From Streptomyces albicerus (GTDB taxonomy: Bacteria; Actinomycetota; Actinomycetes; Streptomycetales; Streptomycetaceae): DNA of 64,000 nucleotides. The stretch spans positions 1 through 64,000 of the forward strand of contig NZ_VWMY01000046.1 in the NCBI RefSeq assembly GCF_008905045.1. The letters are read 5' to 3'. The notes beneath the pieces were generated by a model, which was given only the letters and a program-made list of their open reading frames with translations, was not told the DNA's origin and searched no databases. Positions 26,231 to 34,543 of this stretch are shown one piece after another. Each line of letters starts with the position of its first letter. The stretch's first letter is position 1. Both the position numbers and the translations under genes were made by a program.

Positions 26231-27638
26231 GCCGTACCCGCAGCCGCTCCCCCAGCGGCAGCTGCTCACTACCGCCCTCGATGCGCGCGACGACAGCCGG
26301 GGACGCCAACTGGACGGTCCCCACGGCGGGTTCGCGCTCCTGTACGTCCACGATCGTGCCGTCGAAGAGTTCGCCGACGCGGTCCTTGAGCAGGGCCGCC
26401 TCGACGAGGTCGAGGCACTCGCGCTCGACCGTGCCCGCGCGGCGGGTGCCCTCGGCCATCCGCTTGGGCAACTCGTCAAGGGCCGTGAGGACCCACTCCG
26501 GTGGTTCCTCCCCGGCCACCGCGGCCAGGCACAGTTCGGCGGCGTAACGGTCGACCAGGCGACGGAGCGGAGCCGTGCAGTGCGTGTAGGGGGCGGCGAC
26601 GGCGGAGTGCGTGATGATCTCGGGGGTGGCCCCGTCCCGGAAGACCGTGTAGCCCGCGCCGCGCAGCAGCGTCGTGCACTCCTGGAGGAAGGCAGCGTGG
26701 TCGGGACGGTGCGGGTCGAGGGAGCGGATCAGCTGCGCGTACGAGACGTGGTGCGGCCAGTCGATGCGCAGCGCCTGCGCGGTACGCCGCAGCCGGCCGA
26801 CCGCGCCGTCGGGGGCGGCCGGGAGCGTCCGCAGTACGCCGGTGCCGTACGCGAGCATCAGCTCGGCCGCGGCCATGCCGGTGAGGAGGGAGATCTGCGC
26901 GTTCCAGCCGTCGGCGGGGAGCGGGGCGCGGTAGGCGAGTTCGTAGGTGTGGGCTCCTTTCCCACCCGCCGGGTTCTCCACGATCTCCTGCTCGGGGACG
27001 TTGAGGGAGATGCCGCCTCGGTCCACTTCCCGTTGCTCGCGAAGGAGCCCGATGTCCTTGAGGAGGGCGAGCGGTTCCTCGGCGGTGCCCGCGTCGATCT
27101 GCTTCTGCACGGAGGCGTAGTCGAGCTTGGCGCGGCTGCGGACGAGGGCGCGGCGGACGTCGGTGGCCGTGGGGCGGCCGTCCGCGTCCAGGTCGATGGT
27201 CCACAGGACGGCCGGGCAGGTCTGGTCGGGGAGCAGGCTCGCGGCGCCCTCGCTCAGGACCGGGGGATGCAGTGGGGTCTTCTCGTCCGGGAAGTAGAGC
27301 GTGGTGACCCTGCGGTGCGTCTCGGCGTCCAGGGGCGCGCCGGGTACGACGAAGGCGGCGACGTCGGCGATGGCGTACCGCACGCGGTAGCCGTCCGGGC
27401 GGCGGGAGAGGTGCATCGCCTGGTCGAGGTCGGTGGACGTGGGCGGGTCGATCGTGAAGAGAGGGATGTCCGTCGCGTCGTACGCCGGCAGTCTCGGCTC
27501 GCGGGCGGCCCGTTCCGCCTCGGCGAGCACCTCCGGCGGGAACGCCTCGGGCACACCGAGTTCGGTGCGCAGTGCGCGCAGCGCGGCCCGCAGGGGAGCC
27601 TCGGCTGCGCCGGTCACACGTATCTGGCGGCGGGGCAT
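26181..27638 (-). CDS. RNB domain 3'-5' exoribonuclease (RNase II/R family)
   Basis: 485 residues dominated by the RNB catalytic domain: FTIDPPTSTDLDQAMHL carries the metal-binding Asp cluster near residues 60-75, followed by RVRYAIADVAAFV and, further on, YTHCTAPLRRLVDRY, the RNB signature near residue 365. It degrades RNA from the 3' end hydrolytically. The full N-terminal cold-shock domains of RNase R/II are absent, as in the short actinobacterial branch, and a small S1-like C-terminus remains. The stop region overlaps the end of the convergent membrane protein gene by 50 bases. It diverges from yaaA across a repeat-bearing spacer. Confidence 0.88.
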   Translation of the reverse strand: MPRRQIRVTGAAEAPLRAALRALRTELGVPEAFPPEVLAEAERAAREPRLPAYDATDIPLFTIDPPTSTDLDQAMHLSRRPDGYRVRYAIADVAAFVVPGAPLDAETHRRVTTLYFPDEKTPLHPPVLSEGAASLLPDQTCPAVLWTIDLDADGRPTATDVRRALVRSRAKLDYASVQKQIDAGTAEEPLALLKDIGLLREQREVDRGGISLNVPEQEIVENPAGGKGAHTYELAYRAPLPADGWNAQISLLTGMAAAELMLAYGTGVLRTLPAAPDGAVGRLRRTAQALRIDWPHHVSYAQLIRSLDPHRPDHAAFLQECTTLLRGAGYTVFRDGATPEIITHSAVAAPYTHCTAPLRRLVDRYAAELCLAAVAGEEPPEWVLTALDELPKRMAEGTRRAGTVERECLDLVEAALLKDRVGELFDGTIVDVQEREPAVGTVQLASPAVVARIEGGSEQLPLGERLRVRLTQADPGSAKVLFAPA

Positions 27639-27695
27639 AGGGCGAGCGTATGGCGGGGTGGGCCAGGCGGCACCCCGTAGGCTGGCGCGTACCCC

Positions 27696-27780
27696 TCTTA
27701 CGTACCGAACGCCCAGTTCTTACGTACCGAACGCCCAGTCTTACGTACCGAACGCCCAGTCTTACGTACCGAACACCCAG
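27696..27780. repeat. Four tandem copies of a 21-bp TACGTA-containing repeat upstream of yaaA
   Basis: Units start at 27696, 27718, 27739 and 27760 (periods 22, 21, 21) with consensus TCTTACGTACCGAACGCCCA followed by G. Copies differ only by an extra T after unit one and an A for G in the last unit. Each contains the palindrome TACGTA. The array ends 11 bases before the yaaA start, overlapping its promoter and leader, and faces the divergent RNB gene. The period is two helical turns, so a protein could bind all copies on one DNA face. Confidence 0.85.
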
Positions 27781-27791
27781 GGAGAACCGCC

Positions 27792-28574
27792 GTGCTTGTC
27801 CTGCTGCCGCCGTCCGAAGGAAAGGCTCCCTCCGGGCGGGGCGCGCCGTTGAAGCCGGAGTCGCTTTCGTTGCCGGGGCTGGCCGAGGCGCGGCAGGCGG
27901 TGCTCGACGAACTGGTCGAGCTGTGCGCGGCCGACGAGGAGAAGGCGCGCGACGTGCTCGGGCTGAGCGACGGGCTGCGCGGCGAGGTCGCCAAGAACAC
28001 GGAGCTGCGGACGGCGGGGGCCCGGCCGGCCGGTCAGATCTACACAGGCGTGCTGTACGACGCCCTGGACCTGGCCTCCCTCGACGCCACGGCGAAGAAG
28101 CGGGCGGCACGCTCGCTGCTCGTCTTCTCGGGGCTGTGGGGCGCGGTCCGGGTGACGGACCGGATTCCCTCGTACCGCTGCTCGATGGGTGTGAAGCTGC
28201 CGGGGCTCGGGGCGCTGGGCGGGCACTGGCGTACGCCGATGGCCTCCGTCCTGCCCGAGGCGGCCGGGAACGGGCTCGTGCTCGATCTGCGGTCCTCCGC
28301 GTACACGGCCGCGTGGAAGCCGAAGGGCGAGGTCGCGGGGCGTACGGCGAGCGTACGGGTGCTGCACGCGCCGACCCGGAAGGTGGTCAGCCACTTCAAC
28401 AAGGCGACCAAGGGGCGCATCGTGCGGAGCCTCATGGAGTCGGGCGCGGTGCCTTCGGGGCCGGCGGAGCTGGTGGAGGCGCTGCGGGATCTGGGGTACG
28501 TGGTCGAGGTGGCGGCTCCGGCCGGGGCGGGCAGGGCGTGGACGCTGGATGTGCTGGTGAGCGAGATTCATTGA
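27792..28574 (+). CDS. yaaA: Peroxide stress protein YaaA
   Basis: 260 residues of the YaaA/DUF328 family: starts MLVLLPPSEGK, with YTGVLYDALD, LLVFSGLWGAVR and RIPSYRCSM motifs, and KVVSHFNKATKGRIVRSL near the C-terminus. YaaA limits intracellular iron and oxidative DNA damage after peroxide stress in E. coli and has a DNA-binding helix-hairpin-helix-like fold. GTG at 27792 follows GGAG. The upstream spacer carries the four-unit 21-bp repeat, which may regulate it. It is followed by eda after a heptamer array and palindrome. Confidence 0.9.
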   Translation: MLVLLPPSEGKAPSGRGAPLKPESLSLPGLAEARQAVLDELVELCAADEEKARDVLGLSDGLRGEVAKNTELRTAGARPAGQIYTGVLYDALDLASLDATAKKRAARSLLVFSGLWGAVRVTDRIPSYRCSMGVKLPGLGALGGHWRTPMASVLPEAAGNGLVLDLRSSAYTAAWKPKGEVAGRTASVRVLHAPTRKVVSHFNKATKGRIVRSLMESGAVPSGPAELVEALRDLGYVVEVAAPAGAGRAWTLDVLVSEIH

Positions 28575-28592
28575 GCGCCTGAGCGCCTGATC

Positions 28593-28637
28593 AGCGGTCG
28601 GCGGTCGGCGGTCGGCGGTCGGCGGTCGGCGGTCGGC
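28593..28637. repeat. Heptamer tandem repeat (GCGGTCG-type) after yaaA
   Basis: About six perfect copies of the 7-base unit GCGGTCG run head to tail from 28593, ending immediately before the palindrome that precedes eda. A 7-base unit in noncoding DNA is a simple-sequence array likely to vary in length by slippage. No function is evident; it separates yaaA from the eda control region. Confidence 0.85.
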
Positions 28638-28641
28638 TATT

Positions 28642-28673
28642 GCAGCATGCGCAACGGTCTTTGCGCATGCTGC
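28642..28673. promoter_or_regulatory. Perfect 13-bp palindrome upstream of eda, probable operator
   Basis: GCAGCATGCGCAA (28642-28654) and its exact reverse complement (28661-28673) flank a six-base spacer, 22 bases before the eda ATG. Each arm also contains GCATGC. The position between the likely promoter and start codon, with no T-run, favours an operator for a dimeric repressor over a terminator, though a yaaA terminator is possible. Confidence 0.6.
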
Positions 28674-28695
28674 ATGCCGCGGGCAGGATGAGGGC

Positions 28696-29367
28696 ATGGC
28701 TTCGCCCCTGCCCTCCTCACCGCTGCCCTCATCGCCACTCTCCTCATCCGTACTCGACCTGGCGCCCGTCGTCCCCGTGGTCGTCGTCGATGACGTCGCG
28801 GACGCGGTTCCGCTGGCGCGCGCGCTCGTCGCGGGCGGGCTGCCCGCGATCGAGGTGACGCTGCGGACGCCGGTGGCGCTCGACGCGATCCGGGCGATCG
28901 CGGACGGGGTGCCGGAGGCGGTGGTCGGGGCGGGCACGGTCATCTCGCCTGCGCAGGTGGCGGATTGCGTGGTCGCCGGGGCGCGTTTCCTCGTGAGCCC
29001 CGGCTGGACGGACGTACTGCTCGATGCCATGAAGGCGTCCGGGGTGCCGTTCCTGCCGGGGGTTTCGACGACGTCGGAGGTCGTGGCGCTGTTGGAGCGG
29101 GGGGTGAGCGAGATGAAGTTCTTCCCGGCTCAGGCCGCGGGCGGCACGGCGTATCTCAAGTCGCTGGCGGGCCCGCTTCCGCAGGCACGCTTCTGTCCGA
29201 CGGGGGGCATCGGTCCGGGCAACGCGCCGGAGTACCTGTCTCTGCCCAACGTCCGTTGTGTGGGCGGGAGTTGGATGCTTCCGGCGGATGCGGTCGCGGC
29301 CGGGGACTGGGCGCGGGTGGAGAAGCTGGCACGGGAGGCCGCAAAGATGGGACACGGCTCGCGCTGA
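28696..29367 (+). CDS. eda: 2-dehydro-3-deoxyphosphogluconate (KDPG/KHG) aldolase
   Basis: 223 residues. After a Ser/Pro-rich leader of about 20 residues the TIM barrel begins at APVVPVVVVDD. Family motifs are AIEVTLRTP (catalytic Glu region), VGAGTVISPAQ, MKFFPAQA with the Schiff-base lysine, and FCPTGGI. It splits 2-keto-3-deoxy-6-phosphogluconate into pyruvate and glyceraldehyde-3-phosphate (Entner-Doudoroff or sugar acid breakdown). Preceded by a perfect palindrome that probably controls it. The true start may be slightly downstream because the repetitive leader is not part of the fold. Just after it lies an IS630 remnant, which I take as the edge of an insertion. Confidence 0.9.
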   Translation: MASPLPSSPLPSSPLSSSVLDLAPVVPVVVVDDVADAVPLARALVAGGLPAIEVTLRTPVALDAIRAIADGVPEAVVGAGTVISPAQVADCVVAGARFLVSPGWTDVLLDAMKASGVPFLPGVSTTSEVVALLERGVSEMKFFPAQAAGGTAYLKSLAGPLPQARFCPTGGIGPGNAPEYLSLPNVRCVGGSWMLPADAVAAGDWARVEKLAREAAKMGHGSR

Positions 29368-29379
29368 GGCGCCTCTCAA

Positions 29380-29609
29380 CAGGGGCGCCCTCTACTGAGC
29401 TTGTGGTTGTGGTGTCGTCCGGGTGAGCGCCGCTGCGGTGAGGCAGCCGTCGATGACATGACTGCGGTATTGGATCTGGCGGAGCCATGGCGCAGGGAGT
29501 GCATCAACTCGTCGACGTCGGTGAAAGCGGTGTTGGTCTGGCTGGTGCGGCGTAGGACGGACCAGATGCCCTCGACGGGACGTTCCTCAAGGGCTTGCAG
29601 TGGCAGCAC
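29380..29609 (-). pseudogene. IS630-type transposase C-terminal remnant
   Basis: The minus strand encodes PVEGIWSVLRRTSQTNTAFT and then LRHG, characteristic of the C-terminus of Streptomyces IS630 transposases. A missing base after LRHG shifts the remainder (LRQIQYRSHVIDGCLTAAAL) into another frame. The catalytic core and terminal repeats are absent. The remnant lies right after eda and abuts the 3' end of the anti-sigma-like gene, so it likely marks an old insertion boundary. Confidence 0.65.
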
Positions 29610-30075
29610 TGCCAGTGTGGGCGGACGCCACGTGGAGCTCCGCCCATCGGGTCATCCTGTGGAGGTGGCGGGAAATGCCGTGCCGCATGGAAAGGGCAGC
29701 GACGATGCCGGTACCGCGTCCGTGTTCCTCATGAACCGCAGGGGGCACGCTCTCGGGTGATCGGCGCGGTCGGGGTAGCGGCCCAGCGTCTGTGACCTCG
29801 ATACGGAGGGCGTGATGGCCGCCGACCTCGGGCATCGACAGCCGCAGCGCTGCTGGGGGCAGTGCGTGAGCAATCGAGTTGGTGATCAGTTCCGAGATCA
29901 CCAGGATGGCATCGTCTGCTGTCTCCGTGGGCAGGGCCCAGCGGGTCAGGACCGTGCGTGCGCCGTGGCGCACGGCGGAGACGGTCTCAGGGATGTGTGG
30001 CAGCGGGAGGATGTGCTCGGTCCGCGGGTGCGGTGCCACGCTGGTGTCAGGCGTGGTCATGGCCGGAGTGGTCAT
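29587..30075 (-). CDS. ATP-binding anti-sigma factor-like protein (HATPase_c, RsbW type)
   Basis: 162 residues of the short GHKL ATPase family very common in Streptomyces: the N box ILVISELITNSIAHA binds ATP-Mg, and HGRGTGIVAALSMRHG is the G2/lid region. The G1 box is seen as RIEVTDAGPLPRP. Such proteins are stand-alone kinases of anti-anti-sigma factors or of unknown targets. ATG at 30075 follows GGAGG. No sigma or anti-anti-sigma gene is adjacent. The 3' end overlaps the IS630 remnant, so the last dozen residues may not be native. Confidence 0.8.
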   Translation of the reverse strand: MTTPAMTTPDTSVAPHPRTEHILPLPHIPETVSAVRHGARTVLTRWALPTETADDAILVISELITNSIAHALPPAALRLSMPEVGGHHALRIEVTDAGPLPRPRRSPESVPPAVHEEHGRGTGIVAALSMRHGISRHLHRMTRWAELHVASAHTGSAATASP

Positions 30076-30151
30076 CTTCGACCACCTCCACTTGTCTCAG
30101 CTTCTCGTATCAGAAGCGGCGGCTCGTTCGGTGCGGTGGCGCGTGGCCGGG

Positions 30152-30451
30152 TTATTCGGCGACGGCGAGGATCTGGGCCAATGCCGTGACGGCCTGTTCG
30201 GCGTCGTGGCCTTCGGCGCGGACAGTCACGGTGCTTCCGGCGGTGGCACCCAGGCCCATCACGGCGAGGACGCCGGTCGGATTGACCGTCCGGTCGGCGT
30301 ACTCCAGCTGTATGGCACTGGTGAAGCCGGCTGCGGCCCGGGCGAGTTGACCTGCGGGGCGGGCGTGGAGGTTGGCGGGCAGGACGACGGCGGTCTCGTG
30401 TTTGGAGGTGGTCGTGGCGGTCGTGGTGGTGGGGTCAGAGCTTGAGGACAT
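30152..30451 (-). CDS. HPr family phosphocarrier protein
   Basis: 99 residues. After a Thr/Ser-rich leader the HPr fold begins at HETAVVLP; the phosphorylated histidine is His29 in ANLHARPAG. The region equivalent to the Ser46 regulatory site reads VNPTGVLAVMGLG, lacking the usual Ser. It passes phosphate from the PTS enzyme I to DhaM for dihydroxyacetone kinase. ATG at 30451 is preceded by AAGGAGG located inside the 3' end of dhaM, and the two genes overlap by 17 bases, so they are coupled. It is presumably dedicated to the Dha system, since an enzyme I gene lies in the same locus. Confidence 0.9.
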   Translation of the reverse strand: MSSSSDPTTTTATTTSKHETAVVLPANLHARPAGQLARAAAGFTSAIQLEYADRTVNPTGVLAVMGLGATAGSTVTVRAEGHDAEQAVTALAQILAVAE

Positions 30452-30827
30452 GGCGGGCCTCCTTGGCGGCGTCGGCGACGGTCTTCAGGTCGGCGCCGGA
30501 TGCGGCGGTGACGACGGCTGCGACAGCTCCTTCGACGAAGGGTGCGTCGACGATCAGCACGTCGGGGCGTGGATGGTCTTCCAGGACGGTGCGGGCGGTC
30601 AGCACGGAGCTGCCGAGGTCAGGAAGGACGACGACGCCGGCTCCGCGGTCGGCGTCGCAGATGGCGGCGAGGACGAGGTCGTAGCTGGTGCCGATCCGGC
30701 CGTCGTCGGTACCTCCGGCAGTGGCGAGGGGGACCGTGTCGGAGCCGATCTGCTCCACCAGCAGGCGCAGGCCCGCGGCGAGCTCGGCGCTGTGGGACAC
30801 GAGTACGATGCCGACAGAAGTGCTCAT
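30435..30827 (-). CDS. dhaM: PTS-dependent dihydroxyacetone kinase phosphotransferase subunit DhaM
   Basis: 130 residues with the EIIA-mannose fold: GIVLVSHSAELAAGL holds the phosphorylated His12, and DLVLAAICDADRGAGVVVLP and VLIVDAPFVEGAVAA follow. It accepts phosphate from HPr and re-phosphorylates the ADP bound to DhaL. This is a single-domain DhaM; the fused HPr and EI-like domains of E. coli DhaM are separate genes here. Divergent from the IclR gene over a 60-base spacer that contains the operator at 30847-30871. Start at ATG 30827. Confidence 0.88.
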   Translation of the reverse strand: MSTSVGIVLVSHSAELAAGLRLLVEQIGSDTVPLATAGGTDDGRIGTSYDLVLAAICDADRGAGVVVLPDLGSSVLTARTVLEDHPRPDVLIVDAPFVEGAVAAVVTAASGADLKTVADAAKEARHVLKL

Positions 30828-30846
30828 GAACGCTTACCCTAAATCT

Positions 30847-30871
30847 CGGAACACTGTTCATCAATACTGAA
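30847..30871. promoter_or_regulatory. Putative IclR-type operator between dhaM and the regulator gene
   Basis: Twenty-one of 25 positions match the site at 31819-31843 in front of glpF. The shared core reads CGGAACA, two variable bases, GTTCATC, one variable base, ATA, one variable base, TGAA. It sits in the 60-base spacer between the divergent dhaM and iclR genes, so a single regulator could control both directions and itself. Confidence 0.65.
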
Positions 30872-30887
30872 TCCAGGAGAATTTTCG

Positions 30888-31667
30888 ATGGTGCAGGCGG
30901 TACAGCGCGCGGTGCGGATCCTGCGGGAGCTCGCGTCCACCGGGCCCCGGCTGGGCGTGACCGAGCTGGCCGACCGCCTGGGCGTGGCCAAGCCGACCGT
31001 GCATGCGCTGCTGCGCACGTTGGAGGCCGATGGGCTGGTGGTGCAGGACAAGCACAGCTCGAAGTACCAGCTCGGCCCGGATCTGGTGCAGCTGGGCAAC
31101 GCCTACCTGGACACCCAGGAGTTGCGGACCCGCTCGCTGACCTGGGCGGACCAGCTCGCGAACCGGACGAACGAAGCGGTCTGGGTAGCCGTGCTCACCG
31201 GTGACCACGTCCTGGTGGTGCACCATGCCTTCCGACCGGAGGGCGCGGTGCAGATCCTCGAAGTGGGCGCCAGCATCCCGTGGAGCACGTGTGCTCTGGG
31301 CAAGGCCATCGTGGCCTTCGTTCCGGCCGCCGAGCGGGAGCGGCTGCTCGCGGGCGCGTCGGCGGTGCTCACCGGCGCCAGCGTCACCGACCCGGAGGAG
31401 CTGGCGGGCCACCTGAAGGAGGTCCTCAGGACGGGGTACGCGATCGAGGACCAGGAGTCCGCCATCGGGGACGCGGGTATCGCATCTCCTGTCTTCGACC
31501 GCTCCGGCGACGTGGTCGGCGCTCTCGGCATCGTCGGCCCTGTCGAGCGACTGCTGGCCGAATCAGCACGTCAGGAGCTTGCAGTCGCCGTCCGGGAGAC
31601 CGCCCGCAATCTCTCCCGCGACCTGGGTGCCCCCAGAGGGGCGGCCGCACGCACCACGATGACCTGA
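30888..31667 (+). CDS. IclR family regulator of the dihydroxyacetone/glycerol locus
   Basis: 259 residues: N-terminal winged helix (residues 1-60, LGVTELADRLGVAKPTVHAL) and a C-terminal GAF-like effector domain (from WADQLANRTNEAVWVAV to VGALGIVGPVERL). Similar in plan to GylR, the Streptomyces glycerol operon regulator, though paralogues are common. It sits between divergent dhaM-HPr and glpF-dhaK-dhaL-ptsI, and copies of a 25-base site lie in front of both. I infer repression relieved by glycerol, dihydroxyacetone or a phosphate thereof. ATG at 30888 follows AGGAGA. Good family match; ligand inferred only. Confidence 0.88.
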   Translation: MVQAVQRAVRILRELASTGPRLGVTELADRLGVAKPTVHALLRTLEADGLVVQDKHSSKYQLGPDLVQLGNAYLDTQELRTRSLTWADQLANRTNEAVWVAVLTGDHVLVVHHAFRPEGAVQILEVGASIPWSTCALGKAIVAFVPAAERERLLAGASAVLTGASVTDPEELAGHLKEVLRTGYAIEDQESAIGDAGIASPVFDRSGDVVGALGIVGPVERLLAESARQELAVAVRETARNLSRDLGAPRGAAARTTMT

Positions 31668-31818
31668 TCCGCCCCCGCAGCCGGCAGCGGCTGTCCCCTT
31701 CCCGCATTCCACCCTCTGATCCAGGCCCCTCGGCACGCCGCCGTGGGGCCTTCTCCGTGTCGACGGAACGCGATGGCTGCCGAACCTCTTGACAGGCAGG
31801 AAACGCGGGCTTAACTTC

Positions 31819-31844
31819 CGGAACAACGTTCATCCATAATGAAC
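31819..31844. promoter_or_regulatory. Putative IclR-type operator upstream of glpF
   Basis: Contains the inverted repeat GTTCAT-N5-ATGAAC (31828-31844), preceded by CGGAACA. It matches the dhaM-iclR spacer site at 21 of 25 positions. It lies about 155 bases before glpF. An AT-rich dip just downstream (CATAATGAAC) suits a promoter. Confidence 0.65.
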
Positions 31845-31999
31845 ACTCTTACAGCCGGATGCTTAAAGCTGCCCGGTTTCCCCTGAGCCGGCCGCCAGGT
31901 TGCCCGACCCTGACCACCTGGCGGCCACCTCCCTTCACAGCCCGCTCCACGCGGAGGAGGTGAGACGCCCGAGCTGCCGTTCGGCACTGGGCGCCTTCC

Positions 32000-32776
32000 A
32001 TGGAAGAAAACACCTACCCACAGAAGCTGTTGGCCGAGATGCTGGGCACCGCGGTGCTGGTGTTCATCGGCGTCGGTTCGGTCCCGGCCACGCTCATCGT
32101 CGGCGGCGACGCGCCCTTCACCATGGCGCAGCTGGGAATGATCTCGCTGGCCTTCGCCACCGCCGTCATCGCCATGGTCTACGCGATCGGCCATATCTCC
32201 GGCTGCCAGATCAACCCGGCCATCACCCTGGCGCTCGCCGCCACGAAGAAGATGCCCTGGCGGGACGTCCCCGGCTACATCGCGGCGCAGGTGGCCGGGG
32301 CGGTGCTGGGCGCGCTTGCGATCGTCGGAGTGCTGGGGAAGAAGGCGGTCGACTTCGGCCTCGGTATCGCCGCCTACGGCACCGGTGTCGGCGCCGGCCA
32401 GGCCTTCTTCGCCGAAGCCATCGGCACGTTCATCCTCGCCCTCGTCGTCTTCGGGGCCATCGACCGGCGCGCGGCCGGCGGCTTCGCGGGCCTGGCCATC
32501 GGCCTCGGCGTGTTCGCGATCATCATTCCGGTGGCGCCCGCCACCGGCGCGTCCATCAACCCGGCGAGGACCCTCGGCCCGATGATCACCGGCCAGCTCT
32601 TCGACGGCACGGTCCACTGGGATCAGTTGCCTGTCTACCTGGCCGCCGAGGTGATCGGCGCCCTTGCCGCCGGCGTCCTCTACACCGCTCTGAACGCCCA
32701 CCGCAAGGCAGCCACCGCGACCGCAGCCGAGAACCGGGCCGCCCAGCCCGCCAACGCCGAAGGAGCCCTGTCATGA
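32000..32776 (+). CDS. glpF: Glycerol facilitator / MIP family aquaporin
   Basis: 258 residues with six hydrophobic helices and both Asn-Pro-Ala boxes: CQINPAITLAL (residues about 72-76) and SINPARTLGP (about 188-192). The Asp or Gly in the second half that widens the pore for glycerol cannot be assigned by eye, but context with dihydroxyacetone kinase argues for a glycerol/dihydroxyacetone channel. ATG at 32000 is chosen from its family-like N-terminus. The stop overlaps the dhaK ATG by four bases (ATGA). Probably under the IclR operator at 31819. Confidence 0.88.
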   Translation: MEENTYPQKLLAEMLGTAVLVFIGVGSVPATLIVGGDAPFTMAQLGMISLAFATAVIAMVYAIGHISGCQINPAITLALAATKKMPWRDVPGYIAAQVAGAVLGALAIVGVLGKKAVDFGLGIAAYGTGVGAGQAFFAEAIGTFILALVVFGAIDRRAAGGFAGLAIGLGVFAIIIPVAPATGASINPARTLGPMITGQLFDGTVHWDQLPVYLAAEVIGALAAGVLYTALNAHRKAATATAAENRAAQPANAEGALS

Positions 32777-33771
32777 AGAAGCTCATCAACGATCCCGCGG
32801 CGGTGCTGGACGAGGCCCTGGCCGGGATCGCCGCTGCCCACCGGGATCTGAAGGTCGACGGGGAGAACAAGGTGATCGCCCGAGCGGGCGGCACCAAAGT
32901 CGGCAAGGTGGCCCTCATCTCCGGCGGCGGTTCCGGGCACGAGCCCTTGCACGGCGGTTTCGTGGGGCTGGGCATGCTGGACGCGGCCTGTCCCGGGGAG
33001 GTGTTCACCTCGCCGGTCCCCGGCCAGATGCTGAACGCCGCGCAGGCCGTGGACGGCGGCGCGGGCGTGCTGTTCATCGTGAAGAACTACACCGGTGACG
33101 TGCTCAACTTCCAGATGGCCGCCGAACTGGCCGCCGAGGAGGGCAGCACGGTCGAGACCGTGCTGGTCGACGACGACGTCGCCGTCCAGGACTCCACATG
33201 GACGGCGGGCCGCCGGGGGACCGGAGCCACCGTCTTCGTGGAGAAGATCGCCGGAGCCCTCGCCGAGCAAGGCGCCGACCTCGCCGCCGTGGCCGAGATG
33301 GGAAAGCGGGTCAACGCCGCCTCCCGGTCCTTCGCCGTGGCGCTGACCGCCTGTACCTCCCCCGCTTCGGGCAAGCCGGGCTTCGATCTGCCCGAGGACG
33401 AGATGGAGGTCGGCGTCGGCATCCACGGCGAACCCGGCCGCCGCAGGGAGAAGCTCCGCCCGGCCAAGGAGATCGTGGCCACCGCACTGGACGCGATCCT
33501 CGCCGACCAGCCACTGGCCGCCGGGGACGAGACCATCGTCATGGTCAACGGCCTGGGCGGCACCCCGCTCATCGAGCTGTATGTGGTCTTCAACGAGGTC
33601 GCCGCCGCACTTGGGGACAAGGGCGTGGTCATCGCCCGCAACCTCGTCGGCAACTACGTGACCAGCCTGGACATGGCGGGTGTTTCAGTCACCGTGTGCA
33701 AGGCCGATGCCGACATGCTGTCCCTGTGGGACGCGCCCGTGAACACCCCGGCCCTGCGCTGGGGCATCTGA
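32773..33771 (+). CDS. dhaK: Dihydroxyacetone kinase subunit DhaK, first copy
   Basis: 332 residues. DhaK binds dihydroxyacetone covalently through a histidine; here His218 in GIHGEPG, with the GGGSGHEPLHGGFVG and IVKNYTGDVLNFQMA substrate motifs. It receives phosphate from DhaL-bound ADP/ATP. ATG at 32773 overlaps the glpF stop. It lacks the fused ATP-binding domain of eukaryotic-type kinases, so it needs DhaL and DhaM. The paralogue at 36341 is very similar (both open MKKLIN), so the two must arise from duplication. First part of the glpF-dhaK-dhaL-ptsI operon. Confidence 0.93.
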   Translation: MKKLINDPAAVLDEALAGIAAAHRDLKVDGENKVIARAGGTKVGKVALISGGGSGHEPLHGGFVGLGMLDAACPGEVFTSPVPGQMLNAAQAVDGGAGVLFIVKNYTGDVLNFQMAAELAAEEGSTVETVLVDDDVAVQDSTWTAGRRGTGATVFVEKIAGALAEQGADLAAVAEMGKRVNAASRSFAVALTACTSPASGKPGFDLPEDEMEVGVGIHGEPGRRREKLRPAKEIVATALDAILADQPLAAGDETIVMVNGLGGTPLIELYVVFNEVAAALGDKGVVIARNLVGNYVTSLDMAGVSVTVCKADADMLSLWDAPVNTPALRWGI

Positions 33772-33916
33772 ACCGAGTCGGGGGCGGGGCCGCGCGATAC
33801 GCGAGGGCCGGGCCGGAGCCTTCCCGCACCAGCTCTCCCGGACCGCACCCCCGCGCATCCGCCCCCGGCTCACCCAACCGCCAGCCAGCCACGCCCCAAC
33901 CAGGAACGGAGACTCC

Positions 33917-34539
<623 letters not shown>

Positions 34540-34543
<4 letters not shown>

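Noticed and set aside
27696..27780. CRISPR array at the 21-bp repeats
   Set aside because: Units are directly tandem with no spacers, too short, and no cas genes occur in the window. The 30-bp array at 53921 also lacks spacers.
26163..28110. Long plus- and minus-strand frames of 505 and 544 codons around the RNB gene
   Set aside because: They overlap the RNB gene on other frames; the RNB frame has the catalytic Asp cluster and signature, the others are Arg/Gly/Pro noise.
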